64,000 bases of DNA from positions 248,001 through 312,000 of the forward strand of contig CAVUAD010000007.1 in the NCBI GenBank assembly GCA_963739355.1, read 5' to 3'. A program made the position numbers and the translations under genes. Of this stretch, positions 47,258 through 56,097 are shown piece by piece. Source of the DNA: JAWVFM01 sp963739355 (GTDB lineage Bacteria > Actinomycetota > Thermoleophilia > Solirubrobacterales > 70-9). Under the pieces are notes generated by a model. It had not been told where the DNA came from and did no database searches. It saw only the letters and a list, made by a program, of their open reading frames with translations. Position 1 is the first letter of the stretch. The number at the start of each line of letters is the position of its first letter.

Positions 47258-47668
47258 ATGGCGCACCCTCCGTTCGAAGTCCACGTGCTCACCCCGGACG
47301 GCGACGTCTACGAGGGCGAGGTGGAGCAGCTCACGACGCGGACCGGCGTTGGCGAGGTCGGGATCCTCGCCCACCACGTGCCGATGCTCGCGCGACTCGT
47401 CCCGGCCGAGCTGCGGCTCCTGGTCGACGGGGAGACCAAGCGCTGGGCGCAGGGCGAGGGCTGGCTGGAGGTGTTCGCAAACGAGGCCAGGGTCCTGATC
47501 ACGGAGGCGATCCCGCCGGACGAGCTCGAGGTCTCCGCGCTTCGCGACCGGCTGACGGCTGCCGAGAAGGAGCGCGACGAGGCCGAGGCGGGCTCGGCCG
47601 CACGCGACCAGGCCGAGCGCGAGGTCGCGCGGGCCGAGGCGTTCATCAAGATCGCCGAGAGCTCCTAG
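47258..47668 (+). CDS. atpC: F1Fo ATP synthase subunit epsilon
   Basis: 136 residues. N-terminal beta-sandwich (PFEVHVLTPDGDVYEGEVEQLTTRTGVGEVGILAHHVPML) and C-terminal two-helix region DELEVSALRDRLTAAEKERDEAE, which can act as inhibitor. Last gene of the operon, followed by a large inverted repeat. Confidence 0.95.
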   Translation: MAHPPFEVHVLTPDGDVYEGEVEQLTTRTGVGEVGILAHHVPMLARLVPAELRLLVDGETKRWAQGEGWLEVFANEARVLITEAIPPDELEVSALRDRLTAAEKERDEAEAGSAARDQAEREVARAEAFIKIAESS

Positions 47669-47681
47669 TTCTGAGTTCGAC

Positions 47682-47741
47682 GGGGGTCAGACCCTTGTAC
47701 GACCACACTACGGGCCTCCGGGCGCTACGGGTCTGACCCCC
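47682..47741. terminator. inverted repeat made of two GGGTCTGACCCC copies after atpC
   Basis: Perfect 13-bp arms GGGGGTCAGACCC (47682-47694) and GGGTCTGACCCCC (47729-47741) around a 34-nt loop that itself holds CGGGCCTCCGGGCG. It lies between atpC and the M20 peptidase gene and may end the atp transcript, but there is no T tract. The arms belong to the 13-nt palindrome family. Confidence 0.5.
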
Positions 47742-47755
47742 GACATACTTACCCG

Positions 47756-48859
47756 GTGGACGAACGTCTCCTTGCCGAGCGGCTGATCGGCTACGACAGC
47801 TCGAACGCGGACGGGGTGAAGCTCTGCGCCGGCTTCGTCAAGGGCTGGCTGGACGCGCGCGAGATCACGACGCGCCAGCTCGCGGTGCGTGGGCTGCCGG
47901 TGCTGGTCGCGGACGTCGGCCCTGAGGACGCCCCGCTCACCGTCCTGCTGCACGGTCACCTGGACGTCGTCCCGGCGCGGGAAGAGCAGTTCGAGCCCAC
48001 GCTCGAGGGCGACCGCCTCTTCGGCCGCGGCGCCTACGACATGAAGGGCGCCGTCGCGGCGCTGCTGCTGGCCCTGGCCGACCTCCGTTCCCAGGACCAG
48101 GTCAGGGTGCGCCTGGGGGTCGTTCCCGACGAGGAGTCCGAGGAGGAGGACGACCGCGGCGGGGACCTGCTGGTGGCCGAGGGGTTCAGCGGCGACTTCG
48201 CGATCACCGGCGAGCCCACCGACATGCACGTGGGGGTGGCGGCGAAGGGCGTGTTCGCGATGCGCATCGAGGTCGCGGGCCGGGCCGCCCACGGCGCCAC
48301 CCCCTGGCTGGGCGAGAACGCGATTCTGCGGGCGATCGAGATATTTCGGAAGATCGAGTCGCTACCGTTTGCGTCGCAAGGCTCGGAGTTGTTCGACCGC
48401 CCCTCGATCAACCTTGGCCGGATCTGGGGAGGCGACGCGCTGAACAAGGTGCCCGACTTGGCTGTGATCGACGTTGACGTTCGCCACCTGCCGGAGCAGG
48501 ACCCGGAAGCGATCCTCGAGGAGGTCCGCACCGTGCCGGGTGCCAACGTGGTCTCGACTTTCCGCCGGCCGCACGCGCTGGTCGACCCGGACCTGGTCTT
48601 CGTCCGCGCCCTCTGCGAGGCGGCCGGCCGCCATCACGCCGAGGGCGTGACGAGCGTCGGTCGCGACGGGGCCTCGGACGCCGTCTCCTTCCTGCGGGCG
48701 GGGATTCCGGCGGTTGAGTTCGGCCCGATCGGCGGCGGGCATCACGGGCCGGAGGAGTGGGTCTCGGTCGAGTCCCTCGCGGAGTACCGGCGCACCATCG
48801 TCGACTTCGTCGGCGAGCTCCCGGGCCGCCTGGCGGCGGACGGAGGACTTCCGGCGTGA
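47756..48859 (+). CDS. M20 family metallopeptidase (DapE/ArgE-like)
   Basis: 367 residues from GTG. Metal-site signatures HGHLDVVPA (His, Asp), GRGAYDMKGAVAALL, VPDEESEEEDDRGG (catalytic Glu), GEPTDMHV and the C-terminal GGGHHGPEEWVSVESL; dimerisation domain about 170-280. The mix fits succinyl-diaminopimelate desuccinylase or acetylornithine deacetylase; neighbours do not decide. Its stop overlaps the start of the LCP gene. Confidence 0.85.
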   Translation: MDERLLAERLIGYDSSNADGVKLCAGFVKGWLDAREITTRQLAVRGLPVLVADVGPEDAPLTVLLHGHLDVVPAREEQFEPTLEGDRLFGRGAYDMKGAVAALLLALADLRSQDQVRVRLGVVPDEESEEEDDRGGDLLVAEGFSGDFAITGEPTDMHVGVAAKGVFAMRIEVAGRAAHGATPWLGENAILRAIEIFRKIESLPFASQGSELFDRPSINLGRIWGGDALNKVPDLAVIDVDVRHLPEQDPEAILEEVRTVPGANVVSTFRRPHALVDPDLVFVRALCEAAGRHHAEGVTSVGRDGASDAVSFLRAGIPAVEFGPIGGGHHGPEEWVSVESLAEYRRTIVDFVGELPGRLAADGGLPA

Positions 48860-50979
48860 CCGACGACCGGAACCCGACGAGCGATCACGAGGAGGTCGCG
48901 GGGCAGGACGACGGCGCCGACTCGCGCCCGCCCGCGCCCTCGACCTTCGCCGGCCGCCGCGCCCAGGAGGCCGCGGAGGACGGGAGCGGGGACGAGGCGC
49001 GTCCGCGCGTGACGGACGAGATCGAGGCCATCAAGAGGGCCATCGCCGAGCGGGCGGACGATGGCCTCGCGGACATGCCCAAGCAGGAGCCGCCCGAGGC
49101 TCCGGGGGCCGAGGACCCGGCCGGCGAGCACGAGTGGGCGGAGTCCGAGCCGGAGCCCGCGGCCGACCCGGAGCCCGAGGCCGCGGCGCCGCCCGCCACC
49201 AAGCCGGGCGAGACCATCGAGACGGACACGCTCGTGCACAGCGACCAGGAGGCGGCCCAGGAGGCCGCGCTCGAAGCCGTGCGCGCCAGGGCCGCCGCGC
49301 ACGAGGCGAAGCAGGCCTCGATGCCGCCCCCGGCCACGGCAGCCGGCGCCGCCGCGGCCGGAGCTGGCGGGGCGGCGGCCCCGCCAGCGGCTCCGCCCAC
49401 GGCGGTTGCGAGCGGCCCCCCGCGGCCTCCAGCGCGGCCTGCCGCCGTCGACGTGGGGAAGGCGCCGAAGGGGCGACTCTGGCTTCGCTTCCTGGCCGGC
49501 GCCATCCTGATCGTCGTCTCCATGGCAAGCGCGACGGCGGTGAGCGGGCTGGTGCTCGCGTCGAAGCTCGCGAACGGCCTGGCCGGCCTCAACAGCGTCC
49601 AGCGCCAGCTGACGGCCGTCGACCCGGGACAGCCGCAGACGATCCTCATCCTCGGCTCCGACAAGCGCCCCGGCGAGGGCGACCGCGGTCGTTCGGACAC
49701 GACCATCCTCCTGCGGGTCGACGGTGGCGACGATCCCAACATCAACCTGCTCTCGATCCCGCGCGATCTCAGGGTCGACATCCCGGGCTACGGGACGGAC
49801 AAGTTCAACGCGGCGTACAGCTACGGCGGCCCGAAGCTGACGACCGAGACCGTCAAGCAGCTGACCGGGCTGCCGATCAACGTCGTCGTCAACATCAACT
49901 TCACCGGCTTCGCCGACGCGGTCAACGAGATCGGCTGCGTGTACGTGGACGTCGACCACCACTACTACCACTCGAACGTCGGCCTGTCCGCCGAGGAGCA
50001 GTACTCGGAGATCGACATCCCCTCGGGCTACCAGCGGATGTGCGGCTTCAACGCCCTCTCCTACGTGCGCTACCGCCACGACGACAACGACCTGGTGCGG
50101 TCGGCGCGCCAGCAGGCCTTCCTGCGCGAGGCGCGCGCCCAGGTGCCGATCAGCCGGTTCCTCAACGACTACAACGGCCTGATCGACATCTTCACCAAGT
50201 ACACGACGTCCACGATTCGAGGGACCTCGCAGCTGATCGGCCTGGCCAACTTGTTCCTCAGCGCCCGCAGCGCCCCGATCAAGGAGATCCACTTCCCCGG
50301 CGACGTCGGCGACGCGACCTCCACCTACGTGACGGCCTCCCACTCGGCCGTTCAGAAGACGGTCCAGGAGTTCCTCGGCGAGACGCCGTCGCCGGCTCCC
50401 TCCACCGCCGGCGGCGCGAGCAAGCACGCGAGGAAGAAGAGCCACCAGGCGTCGCGGCCGCAGTCGAACCTGACTCCCCAGTCGTCGAACGCGCTGGTCG
50501 ACGCCTCCTCGTCCGGCCACGACGCGGCGGCCTACGCGCTCAAGACGACGCCGGTGCACGGCAACGGCAAGCCCACGGGCGTCCCCGTCTACTACCCGAC
50601 GCAGCTGCCGCCGGGGGCCCAGTTCCTGACGCCCGCGATCGACGGCGACACCAGCAACACCCGCGGCCTCACGATCGACGGCGGCAACGGGCATGCGTAC
50701 TTCGGCTACAAGATCGTGGCCGACATCCAGTACGGGTACACGTCGTACTTCGGCGTCTCCGGCACCAACTGGACGGACGCTCCGATCCTCGACAACCCGT
50801 CCGAGACGAAGACCGTCGACGGGCGTGAGTACGACCTCTACTACGACAACGGCAGGCTGCGGCAGGTGGCCTTCAGGGAGGGCAACTACGCCTACTGGGT
50901 GGAGAACGACCTGCTCGAGACCCTGACGGCGGACCAGATGATGGGCATGGCCGAGTCGATGACCAAGTACACCCCGTAG
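48856..50979 (+). CDS. LytR-CpsA-Psr family cell-wall polymer ligase
   Basis: 707 residues from GTG overlapping the peptidase stop. A cytosolic N-terminus of about 205 residues is rich in Glu, Ala and Pro; one membrane helix AGAILIVVSMASATAVSGLVL (about 213-233) follows, then the LCP domain (about 258-415): LILGSDKRPGEGDRGRSDTTILL, LSIPRDLRVDIPGYG, KFNAAYSYGG, VRYRHDDNDLVRSARQQAFL (Asp and Arg pyrophosphate ligands). The extracytoplasmic C-terminus (about 560-707) is conserved-looking but unnamed. It attaches lipid-linked polymers to peptidoglycan. Upstream of the ugd/manC genes. Confidence 0.9.
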   Translation: MTDDRNPTSDHEEVAGQDDGADSRPPAPSTFAGRRAQEAAEDGSGDEARPRVTDEIEAIKRAIAERADDGLADMPKQEPPEAPGAEDPAGEHEWAESEPEPAADPEPEAAAPPATKPGETIETDTLVHSDQEAAQEAALEAVRARAAAHEAKQASMPPPATAAGAAAAGAGGAAAPPAAPPTAVASGPPRPPARPAAVDVGKAPKGRLWLRFLAGAILIVVSMASATAVSGLVLASKLANGLAGLNSVQRQLTAVDPGQPQTILILGSDKRPGEGDRGRSDTTILLRVDGGDDPNINLLSIPRDLRVDIPGYGTDKFNAAYSYGGPKLTTETVKQLTGLPINVVVNINFTGFADAVNEIGCVYVDVDHHYYHSNVGLSAEEQYSEIDIPSGYQRMCGFNALSYVRYRHDDNDLVRSARQQAFLREARAQVPISRFLNDYNGLIDIFTKYTTSTIRGTSQLIGLANLFLSARSAPIKEIHFPGDVGDATSTYVTASHSAVQKTVQEFLGETPSPAPSTAGGASKHARKKSHQASRPQSNLTPQSSNALVDASSSGHDAAAYALKTTPVHGNGKPTGVPVYYPTQLPPGAQFLTPAIDGDTSNTRGLTIDGGNGHAYFGYKIVADIQYGYTSYFGVSGTNWTDAPILDNPSETKTVDGREYDLYYDNGRLRQVAFREGNYAYWVENDLLETLTADQMMGMAESMTKYTP

Positions 50980-51008
50980 CAGGCGCTCAACCCGTACTCT
51001 CCCGCGCC

Positions 51009-52301
51009 ATGTCTGAGCGCGCCCCCGTGGGAGTTGTCGGCGTCGGATGGGTGGGCCTGGTCACGGCGACCTGCTTCGCGGACCTCGGCAACGAGGTCGT
51101 CGCCCTCGACATCCTGAGCGAGAAGATCGACGCGCTGAACCGCGGGGAGGTGCCGTTCCACGAGCCGGGGATCGCCGAGCTCCTGGAGCGCAACCGCGAC
51201 CGCCTGACGTTCACCACGGACATGTCCGCGATGCTGGAGCGGGCGCAGCTTCTCTTCTGCTGCGTGGACACGCCCCCGACGTACTCCGGCGACGCCGACC
51301 TGTCCAGGGTGCAGGCCGTGGTCGGCGGCCTGTCCGGAGACGGTGGCCACACGCTCGTCATGAAGAGCACGGTTCCGGCCGGCACCGGAGCCTCGATCAG
51401 GCGCGAGGTCCCGTCGCTCCCCTACGTCTCGTGTCCCGAGTTCCTGAAGGAGGGGACGGCCGTCGCGGACTTCATGCACCCCGACCGCGTCGTCATCGGG
51501 GCCGACCCCGGTGACGAGGCGTCGGCGGACGCCGTGGCGCAGCTCTACGCGCCGCTCGGCGGCGAGATCGTGCGCACGGACGTCGCCTCCGCGGAGATGA
51601 TCAAGCTCGCCGCCAACGCGTTCCTGGCCACGAAGATCTCGTTCATCAACGAGATCGCCAACGTCTGCGAGGAGGTCGGCGCCGACGTCACCGAGGTCGC
51701 GCGCGGCATGGGGCTCGACCAGCGCATCGGCCCGAGCTTCCTGAAGGCGGGAATCGGCTACGGGGGGAGCTGTTTCCCAAAGGACGTGAGCGCCCTCAAG
51801 CAGCTGGCCGGCAACACGGGGTACCACTTCCAGCTCCTCAACTCGGTCATCGAGGTCAACGAGCTTCAGAAGCGGCGCGTGATCAGCAAGCTGACCAAGC
51901 ACCTCGGCTCGCTCGCCGGCAAGCGCGTTGCGCTGCTCGGTCTCTCCTTCAAGCCGGACACCGACGACATGCGCGAGGCCTCGAGCCTGGTCCTGTCCGC
52001 CCGGCTGCAGGGGGAGGGGGCAGAGGTGGTGGCGTTCGACCCCGTCGCCGAGGATCGCGCCCGCGAGCTCCTGCCCAACGTCGCCCTCGAGGACTCCGCG
52101 GAGGCGGCGCTGGCCGGCGCCGACGCCGTCGTGCTCGTGACCGAGTGGGGCGAGTTCGCCGAGCTCGACTGGGCCGCGCTCGCGGCCACCATGGCAACGC
52201 CGCTAATCGTCGACGGACGCAACTTCCTCGACTCCGAGGTCCTGCGCCGGGCGGGGTTCACCTACGAGGGGATCGGGCGGCCGGCGCCCGCGCGGGGCTG
52301 A
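51009..52301 (+). CDS. ugd: UDP-glucose 6-dehydrogenase family protein
   Basis: 430 residues. NAD site VGVVGVGWVGLVTATCFADLGNEVVALD, CVDTPP, KSTVPAGTG, the substrate loop SCPEFLKEGTAVADFMHPDRVV, the catalytic Cys in GIGYGGSCFPKDV (about residue 260) and the C-terminal FKPDTDDMREASSL. It makes UDP-glucuronate or a related acid sugar. One-base stop/start overlap (TGATG) with the next gene. Confidence 0.9.
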   Translation: MSERAPVGVVGVGWVGLVTATCFADLGNEVVALDILSEKIDALNRGEVPFHEPGIAELLERNRDRLTFTTDMSAMLERAQLLFCCVDTPPTYSGDADLSRVQAVVGGLSGDGGHTLVMKSTVPAGTGASIRREVPSLPYVSCPEFLKEGTAVADFMHPDRVVIGADPGDEASADAVAQLYAPLGGEIVRTDVASAEMIKLAANAFLATKISFINEIANVCEEVGADVTEVARGMGLDQRIGPSFLKAGIGYGGSCFPKDVSALKQLAGNTGYHFQLLNSVIEVNELQKRRVISKLTKHLGSLAGKRVALLGLSFKPDTDDMREASSLVLSARLQGEGAEVVAFDPVAEDRARELLPNVALEDSAEAALAGADAVVLVTEWGEFAELDWAALAATMATPLIVDGRNFLDSEVLRRAGFTYEGIGRPAPARG

Positions 52302-53338
52302 TGCAGGCGCTGGTCCTGGTCGGCGGCGAGGGAACTCGACTGCGTCCACTGACCCTGACCCAGCCCAAGCCGGCGGTTCAGCTCGTCGACCGCCCGTTCA
52401 TCCGCTTCATGGTCGACTGGCTGGCGCGTCACGGCGTCGACGACGTCGTCATGGCCTGCGGGTTCCGGGCGGAGCTGCTGGAGGCCGCGCTCGGCGAGCG
52501 CACCGAGACGGGCGTGGAGATCCGCTACGTCTCCGAGGACCAGCCGCTCGGGACCGCCGGGCCGATCCGCCTCGCGGCGGACTCGGGGCTTCTGGGCGAC
52601 CGCTTCATGGTGCTGAACGGAGACGTCCTGACCGACCTCGATCTATCGGCTTTGCAGGCATTTCACGCCGAGCGCGCGGCCGTTGCCTCGCTCGCCCTCT
52701 ACCCGGTCGACGATCCGACCTCGTACGGGCTGGTGCGCACCGACGACGCGGGCGCCGTCGAGGGGTTTCTCGAGAAGCCGGACCCGTCCGAGATCGACAC
52801 GGACCAGATCAACGCCGGGGCGTACGTCCTCGACCGCGCGATCGTCGACCTGATCCCAGCCGGCCAGGCGGTGTCGATCGAACGCGACGTCTTCCCGCGC
52901 CTCGTCGGCCAGGGCCTCTTCGGACTCCGGCTCGAGGGCTACTGGATGGACATCGGCACCCCGGAGCGCTACCTCCAGGCGAGCTGGGACATCATCGAGG
53001 GACGCGTCGAGTCGGACGTGGAGACCCCGGGCTCGGGGCCGTTCGTGGCCGCCGGCGCCGAGGTCGCGGCGGACGCGTCCGTCGGCGCCCGGGCAGTCGT
53101 GGGTGCCGGTGCGCGGGTCGCATCGGGGGCGAGCGTCGAGGAGTCGGTCCTGCTGTCGGGAGTGCGAATGGGCGAGCGCGCGTCGGTAACCGGTTCGATC
53201 GTCGCCCAGGACGTCGAGGTCGGACCGGGTGCCAGCATCGGCACCGGCTCGATCGTCGGCGAGGGCGCCGTCATCGGCGCCGGCGAAGAGATCGCCGCCG
53301 GCTCCCGCGTGGACCCCGCCGCGGAGGCGGTGACATGA
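52301..53338 (+). CDS. sugar-phosphate nucleotidyltransferase with LbH tail (mannose-1-P guanylyltransferase-like)
   Basis: 345 residues. Nucleotide site LVLVGGEGTRLRPLTLTQPKPAVQL (1-30), metal Asp in VLNGDVLTDLD, substrate loop EKPDPSEIDTDQINAGAYVL and GYWMDIGTPERYLQA. From about 240 a left-handed beta-helix with hexapeptide turns (VGARAVVGAGARVASGASV and more). The actinobacterial ManC/ManB-type GDP-mannose enzyme is the best guess; the following gene makes mannose phosphates. ATGA overlap downstream. Confidence 0.85.
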   Translation: MQALVLVGGEGTRLRPLTLTQPKPAVQLVDRPFIRFMVDWLARHGVDDVVMACGFRAELLEAALGERTETGVEIRYVSEDQPLGTAGPIRLAADSGLLGDRFMVLNGDVLTDLDLSALQAFHAERAAVASLALYPVDDPTSYGLVRTDDAGAVEGFLEKPDPSEIDTDQINAGAYVLDRAIVDLIPAGQAVSIERDVFPRLVGQGLFGLRLEGYWMDIGTPERYLQASWDIIEGRVESDVETPGSGPFVAAGAEVAADASVGARAVVGAGARVASGASVEESVLLSGVRMGERASVTGSIVAQDVEVGPGASIGTGSIVGEGAVIGAGEEIAAGSRVDPAAEAVT

Positions 53339-54369
53339 CCGCGCCGGGCGATCCACTCGCCGCGATCCGCGAGGTAGATCCCGCCGGGGAGCTCGATCAT
53401 GCGCTCGCCCTTCCCGACCACCTCGAGGATGCGCTCTGGCGCGTCGAGTCGGCCCGGCTCGAGCGCTCGGACTCGTCCGGCCTCGTCGTCTGCGGGATGG
53501 GCGGCTCCGCGATCGGCGCGGACCTCGCGAAGGCCGCGATCGGCGAGCGGCTGACCCGCCCGTTCACGACCGTCCGGGGCTACGCGCCGCCGCCCTGGAT
53601 CGATCCCGGCAACGCCTTCCTGTGCTCGAGCTACTCGGGCGACACCGAGGAGACGCTGGCCTGCTTCGCGGCCGCCGAGGCGCTCGGGGCTCGGCGCATC
53701 GTGGCGACGACGGGGGGCGCGCTTGCCGCCGCGGCGCGCGCGGACGACAGCCCCGTGATCGGCATCCCCTCGGGCATGCAGCCGCGCGCCGCCGTGGGCT
53801 ACACGTTCGTGATCGCCGCGGAGGTCGCGGCGGCGGTCGGGGTCGCCGACGGGGTTCGCACCGACATCGACGGCGCCTCCTCGCATCTCGCCGCCGCCCG
53901 CGACTCCCTCGCGGCCCGCGCAGCAGAGATCGCCGCCGCGACCGACGGCGCGATTCCCGTGATCTTCGGCGCGGATCTGACCGCGCCCGTGGCGACGCGC
54001 TGGAAGTCGCAGTTCAACGAGAACTCGAAATGGCCCGCGTTCGCCGCCGAGCTGCCCGAGGCCGACCACAACGAGATCGTCGGCTGGTCGGAGGGCCTGG
54101 ACGTGCCCCTCGCCGCGGTGATGCTCACGGATTGCGACCAGCATCCCCGCATCCGGCGGCGCTTCGAGCTGACGGCCGAGCTGATCGGCCCGGCCGCGCA
54201 GGCGGTTGTGAGCGTCGAGTCCGAGGGCAGGAGCCGCGTGGAGCGGCTGCTGTGGACCGTGATGCTCGGCGACCTCGTCTCTCTGCAGCTCGCCGCGCGC
54301 CGCGGCGTCGACCCGTCGGAGATCGCGGTGCTGAACACGCTCAAGGAGGAGCTGGCGAAGAGCGGCTAG
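53335..54369 (+). CDS. bifunctional phosphoglucose/phosphomannose isomerase
   Basis: 344 residues with a double SIS domain. N-terminal VVCGMGGSAIGADLAKAAIGERL (about 56-78), CSSYSGDTEETLACFAAAEALGARRI (sugar-phosphate site), then WKSQFNENSKWPAFAAELPEADHNEIVGW with catalytic Glu and His, and ending with SLQLAARRGVDPSEIAVLNTLKEEL. It supplies mannose-6-phosphate from fructose-6-phosphate for the nucleotidyltransferase next to it. Confidence 0.9.
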   Translation: MTAPGDPLAAIREVDPAGELDHALALPDHLEDALWRVESARLERSDSSGLVVCGMGGSAIGADLAKAAIGERLTRPFTTVRGYAPPPWIDPGNAFLCSSYSGDTEETLACFAAAEALGARRIVATTGGALAAAARADDSPVIGIPSGMQPRAAVGYTFVIAAEVAAAVGVADGVRTDIDGASSHLAAARDSLAARAAEIAAATDGAIPVIFGADLTAPVATRWKSQFNENSKWPAFAAELPEADHNEIVGWSEGLDVPLAAVMLTDCDQHPRIRRRFELTAELIGPAAQAVVSVESEGRSRVERLLWTVMLGDLVSLQLAARRGVDPSEIAVLNTLKEELAKSG

Positions 54370-54391
54370 GGCCCCCGTCGTTCGGCGGGAG

Positions 54392-54808
54392 TTAGGTGTC
54401 GTCGTCGCCCGGCCGGCGGCGTGATCGCTTCACATCGCTGCGGCGCCGCTTGGTAGCGAGGCGCCGCTCCTTCGCCGTGCGGCTCGGGCGCGTGTCGCGG
54501 CGAGGCTTCCGGCGGTGCAGCGCGGCGCGCAGCTTCTCCGTGAGGCGCTCGAGCGCGAGCTCGCGGTTGCGGGCCTGGCTGCGCGCGTCCTGGGCGATCG
54601 CGGTGACCTGCCGGCCGTGCCGGCGGCGCAGCCGCTCGCGCTCGTCCGGGCCGAGGGCCCGCGACGCCTCGACGTCGAAGCTCGCCTCGATTCGCGACGC
54701 GGTCACGTTCGCATGCTGGCCGCCCGGGCCGGATGACCGGCTCGCGCGGACCTCGACCTCGCTCAGCGGAATGGTCAGGCTCGGGGTGACTCGTAGGCCG
54801 TCGTCCAT
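54392..54808 (-). CDS. arfB: ArfB/YaeJ-like peptidyl-tRNA hydrolase (stalled-ribosome rescue)
   Basis: 138 residues. The GGQ catalytic segment VRASRSSGPGGQHANVTASRIEASFDVEAS is at about 20-50, and the C-terminal tail is very basic (KLRAALHRRKPRRDTRPSRTAKERRLATKRRRSDVKRSRRR), as needed to enter the empty mRNA channel. No codon-recognition domain. It frees ribosomes stalled without a stop codon. Confidence 0.9.
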   Translation of the reverse strand: MDDGLRVTPSLTIPLSEVEVRASRSSGPGGQHANVTASRIEASFDVEASRALGPDERERLRRRHGRQVTAIAQDARSQARNRELALERLTEKLRAALHRRKPRRDTRPSRTAKERRLATKRRRSDVKRSRRRPGDDDT

Positions 54809-54884
54809 GTCGCGGACGTTAGCCCGCGAGCGGCTCCGATCGATCTGCTTAGATTTCCCTACCAGGGAAAGGAGGTGGTCCTAA

Positions 54885-54929
54885 TTGATTGACAGTACTT
54901 GCGGGACTCTGGAGGTGCCCGGCCGCTAG
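54885..54929 (+). CDS. 14-codon small open reading frame behind a full-length Shine-Dalgarno
   Basis: TTG ATT GAC AGT ACT TGC, then on to GGC CGC TAG: peptide MIDSTCGTLEVPGR. It lies at good spacing from AAAGGAGGTGG. Too short to judge by composition; the ribosome-binding site and the isolated transcript are the only support. Confidence 0.4.
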   Translation: MIDSTCGTLEVPGR

Positions 54930-55045
54930 GCCAGACACGTGGCTGGATCCGCCTGGCGAATCCAACCCGGGACACCCTCGCCATCGCCGCCGGAGCTTGT
55001 CCCCCCGGCACTCGAGGCGATGCGAGCCAAGTCCAGCCGTTTGTA

Positions 55046-55079
55046 ACGAGGGGCGCTCCGCTTGAGGGGCGCCCCTCGT
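55046..55079 (+). terminator. rho-independent terminator
   Basis: Perfect 11-bp stem ACGAGGGGCGC / GCGCCCCTCGT with a 12-nt loop, followed by CTTTCATCTCTTTAACTT. It is the clearest intrinsic terminator in the window and closes the short transcript at 54.87 kb, 27 bp before the next gene. Confidence 0.8.
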
Positions 55080-55105
55080 CTTTCATCTCTTTAACTTAGG
55101 CCGCG

Positions 55106-56095
55106 ATGAGAGCGATGGTCATGGCCGCAGGGCTGGGAACGCGGCTGCGCCCGCTGACCTACGAGATCCCGAAGCCGCTTGTCCCGGTGGCCAACCGCCC
55201 GGTCATCCAGCACATCCTTCGCCGGCTTGGCGCCAGCGGCTTCGGCGAGGTCATCGCGAACGTGCACTGGTTCGCCGACGCGGTGCGTGAGACTCTCGGC
55301 GATGGCTCGAGCTCCGGAGTGGAGCTGACGTACCGCTACGAGGAGGAGCTGCTCGGGACCGCCGGCGGTGTGCGCAACGTGGCGGACTACCTGACTCACC
55401 GCGGCGAGTCGTTCGTCGTCATGGCGGGCGACGCTCTGACCGACATCGACCTGAACGCGCTGCTCGCCGCGCACGAGCGCAACGGCGGCGTTGCCACGCT
55501 GGCCACCAAGCGGGTGGACAACACCCGCGAGTTCGGCGTCGTCGTCACCGACTCCGACGGACGGGTCCAGGGCTTTCAGGAGAAGCCCGACCCGGCCGAG
55601 GCGCTCTCCGACATCGCGAACTGCATGATCTACGCCTTCCGGCCCGAGGTCTTCGACTACTTCCCGGAGGACCCGGTTCTCGACTTCGCGCACGACGTCT
55701 TTCCCGCGCTCCTGGAGCACGACGTGCCGTTCCACGCCCACGTCATCGGCGAGTACTGGAACGACGTCGGCTCGATCGCGGAGTACGTGCAGGGCAACCT
55801 GGACGTGGTTGCCGGCGAGGTGACCGTCGAGCCGGCGGGCGAGCGGCTCGAGGGCGGCCCGAGTGAGGACGAGCCGGCCGCGATGCCCGGTGGCTGGGAG
55901 CTGGCCGGCGACGCAATCGTCGGCGCGGGCGCGGAGATCGCCGCGGGCGCGCGGATCGACGGGCCCGCGGTGATCGGCGCCGGGGCGCGCATCGGGGCGG
56001 GCGCGAGGGTGCGCCACGCGGTGGTGCTGGACCGCGCCGACCTCGGCCCCGGGATGCTCGCCGCGGGCGGCATCGTGGGGCGGAGACGCGACTGA
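55106..56095 (+). CDS. sugar-phosphate nucleotidyltransferase with LbH tail, second copy
   Basis: 329 residues. MRAMVMAAGLGTRLRPLTYEIPKPLVPV at the N-terminus, MAGDALTDIDLNALL (metal Asp), EKPDPAEALSDIANCMIYAF, GEYWNDVGSIAEYVQGN, then a short hexapeptide region from about 265. It is related to, but clearly distinct from, the protein at 52301. Glucose-1-P or mannose-1-P is the likely substrate; context favours a surface-polymer sugar. Confidence 0.85.
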   Translation: MRAMVMAAGLGTRLRPLTYEIPKPLVPVANRPVIQHILRRLGASGFGEVIANVHWFADAVRETLGDGSSSGVELTYRYEEELLGTAGGVRNVADYLTHRGESFVVMAGDALTDIDLNALLAAHERNGGVATLATKRVDNTREFGVVVTDSDGRVQGFQEKPDPAEALSDIANCMIYAFRPEVFDYFPEDPVLDFAHDVFPALLEHDVPFHAHVIGEYWNDVGSIAEYVQGNLDVVAGEVTVEPAGERLEGGPSEDEPAAMPGGWELAGDAIVGAGAEIAAGARIDGPAVIGAGARIGAGARVRHAVVLDRADLGPGMLAAGGIVGRRRD

Positions 56096-56097
56096 GG

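Larger units (their letters stand above)
54868..55079 (+). ncRNA. short terminator-bounded leader or small RNA with extended Shine-Dalgarno
   Basis: GGGAAAGGAGGTGGTCC at 54865-54881 matches the complement of the 16S rRNA 3' tail across 15 nt with one G-U. Nine nt after GGAGG a TTG opens a 14-codon frame. Beyond it lie small hairpins (GGCCGCTAGGCC; TGGATCCGCC facing GGCGAATCCA). The unit ends at a strong terminator (55046-55079). The flanking genes point away (arfB) or start after it (55106), so this is an independent short transcript. The 5' end is unknown. Confidence 0.5.
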
